Position numbers and translations under genes: made by a program
Notes under the pieces: generated by a model
Told to the model about the DNA's origin: nothing
Database searches by the model: none
The model's input: the letters and a program-made list of their open reading frames with translations, nothing else
Shown here: positions 5,182-5,437 of the stretch, piece by piece
How positions within the stretch are numbered: the stretch's first letter is position 1
How the letters are laid out: every line of letters starts with the position of its first letter
Assembly: GCA_021819025.1 (NCBI GenBank)
Contig: JAKASN010000170.1
Span: 1 to 5,437 of the forward strand
Direction: 5' to 3'
Length of the DNA stretch: 5,437 nucleotides
Origin: Actinomycetes bacterium
Lineage (GTDB): Bacteria; Actinomycetota; Acidimicrobiia; Acidimicrobiales; Acidimicrobiaceae

Positions 5182-5437
5182 ATGAGAGCTTTAGTCATCG
5201 CTTCGGGAGGTGCCGACGAAGCGCTCATCAAGATCGCATCGCACTCGCGAGACCCCGCGGCGCTTGTTGCCGCCGACATCGATCAAAGCAGAGCTGAGCG
5301 ATCCGCCGCCAACCATCGCGATAGGAAAGTTGCCCCAGAGTGCGTCGACACCTCCTCCAGAGCATCGCTAGTTGCTTTGGCTAAGGCGTTCGCACCCGCC
5401 GCAATCCTAGGCGCGTGCCAGCTACGCTTAGATCGGA
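5182..5437 (+). CDS. Saccharopine dehydrogenase-like Rossmann protein, N-terminal fragment (runs off the window)
   Basis: The first 85 codons are present and the frame is open to the edge. The protein begins MRALVIASGGADEALIKIAS, then AALVAADIDQSRAERSA (27-43), CVDTSSRASLVALAKAF (54-70) and APAAILGACQLRLDR (71-85). The order beta strand, glycine loop, helix, second strand ending in an acidic ADID, helix, then VD-(A/T)-S and a strand leading to an 'NAVDPRF'-like site is the pattern of saccharopine dehydrogenase/lysine dehydrogenase-family NAD(P)-binding domains. These enzymes oxidise or reduce secondary-amine or amino-acid substrates. Two hallmark positions differ: the usual GxGxxG is ASGGAD and the usual 'NAxDP' is GACQL, so it may be a diverged paralogue or have lost cofactor binding. 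It is divergent from the Lrp operon, so shared regulation is plausible. The family call is moderate because only the N-terminus is visible. Confidence 0.6.
   Translation, partial: MRALVIASGGADEALIKIASHSRDPAALVAADIDQSRAERSAANHRDRKVAPECVDTSSRASLVALAKAFAPAAILGACQLRLDR

Noticed and set aside
4971..5297. 108-codon plus-strand open frame
   Set aside because: It is Arg/His/Ser-rich without motifs, and overlaps in another frame the dehydrogenase-like gene, which has a ribosome site and family pattern.

Overview
The window looks like ordinary chromosome of a moderately GC-rich actinobacterium. The grounds are MMPL-type transporter and Lrp/AsnC proteins whose sequences resemble actinobacterial family members as I remember them, plus GTG/TTG starts and tight operon packing. 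The GC content seems too moderate for Streptomyces or Mycobacterium. An Acidimicrobiia-type lineage is possible, but that is only an inference. I see no mobile element, CRISPR array, tRNA or rRNA.

Layout from left to right. (1) Bases 1-182 (+) are the last 59 codons of an MMPL/RND-family transporter cut by the window edge. (2) After a 139-bp gap that holds a perfect 6-bp-arm palindrome, a TTG-started crotonase-fold (enoyl-CoA hydratase-like) gene runs from 322 to 1098 (+). (3) Only 8 bp further on, and convergent with it, ends a three-gene minus-strand operon. In transcription order this is an Lrp/AsnC regulator (4676-4110), a class III PLP aminotransferase (4113-2719, ATGA overlap) and an acyl-CoA synthetase of malonyl-CoA-synthetase-like type (2708-1107, 10-bp gap). 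(4) A 505-bp spacer (4677-5181) separates this operon from a divergent gene. It has an AT-rich promoter-like half and a GC-rich half with several competing hairpins. (5) From 5182 to the right edge (+) is the N-terminal 85 codons of a saccharopine-dehydrogenase-like Rossmann protein.

How the genes may work together (inference). The Lrp protein probably senses an amino acid and controls its own operon, and perhaps the divergent dehydrogenase. The aminotransferase would convert an omega-amino acid or diamine-derived amine to a semialdehyde. The ligase would activate a derived carboxylate, possibly malonate or another short acid, as its CoA thioester. The saccharopine-dehydrogenase-like protein suggests lysine or similar amino-acid chemistry. 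The crotonase and MMPL genes on the left form a separate plus-strand group linked to acyl-CoA or lipid handling.

The points most worth a second look are: the crotonase-fold protein has lost both canonical catalytic glutamates and sits next to an MMPL gene; the leader of the saccharopine-dehydrogenase-like gene has a chain of mutually exclusive G/C-rich pairings; the dehydrogenase has a degenerate glycine-rich loop; and the aminotransferase has a four-cysteine cluster.
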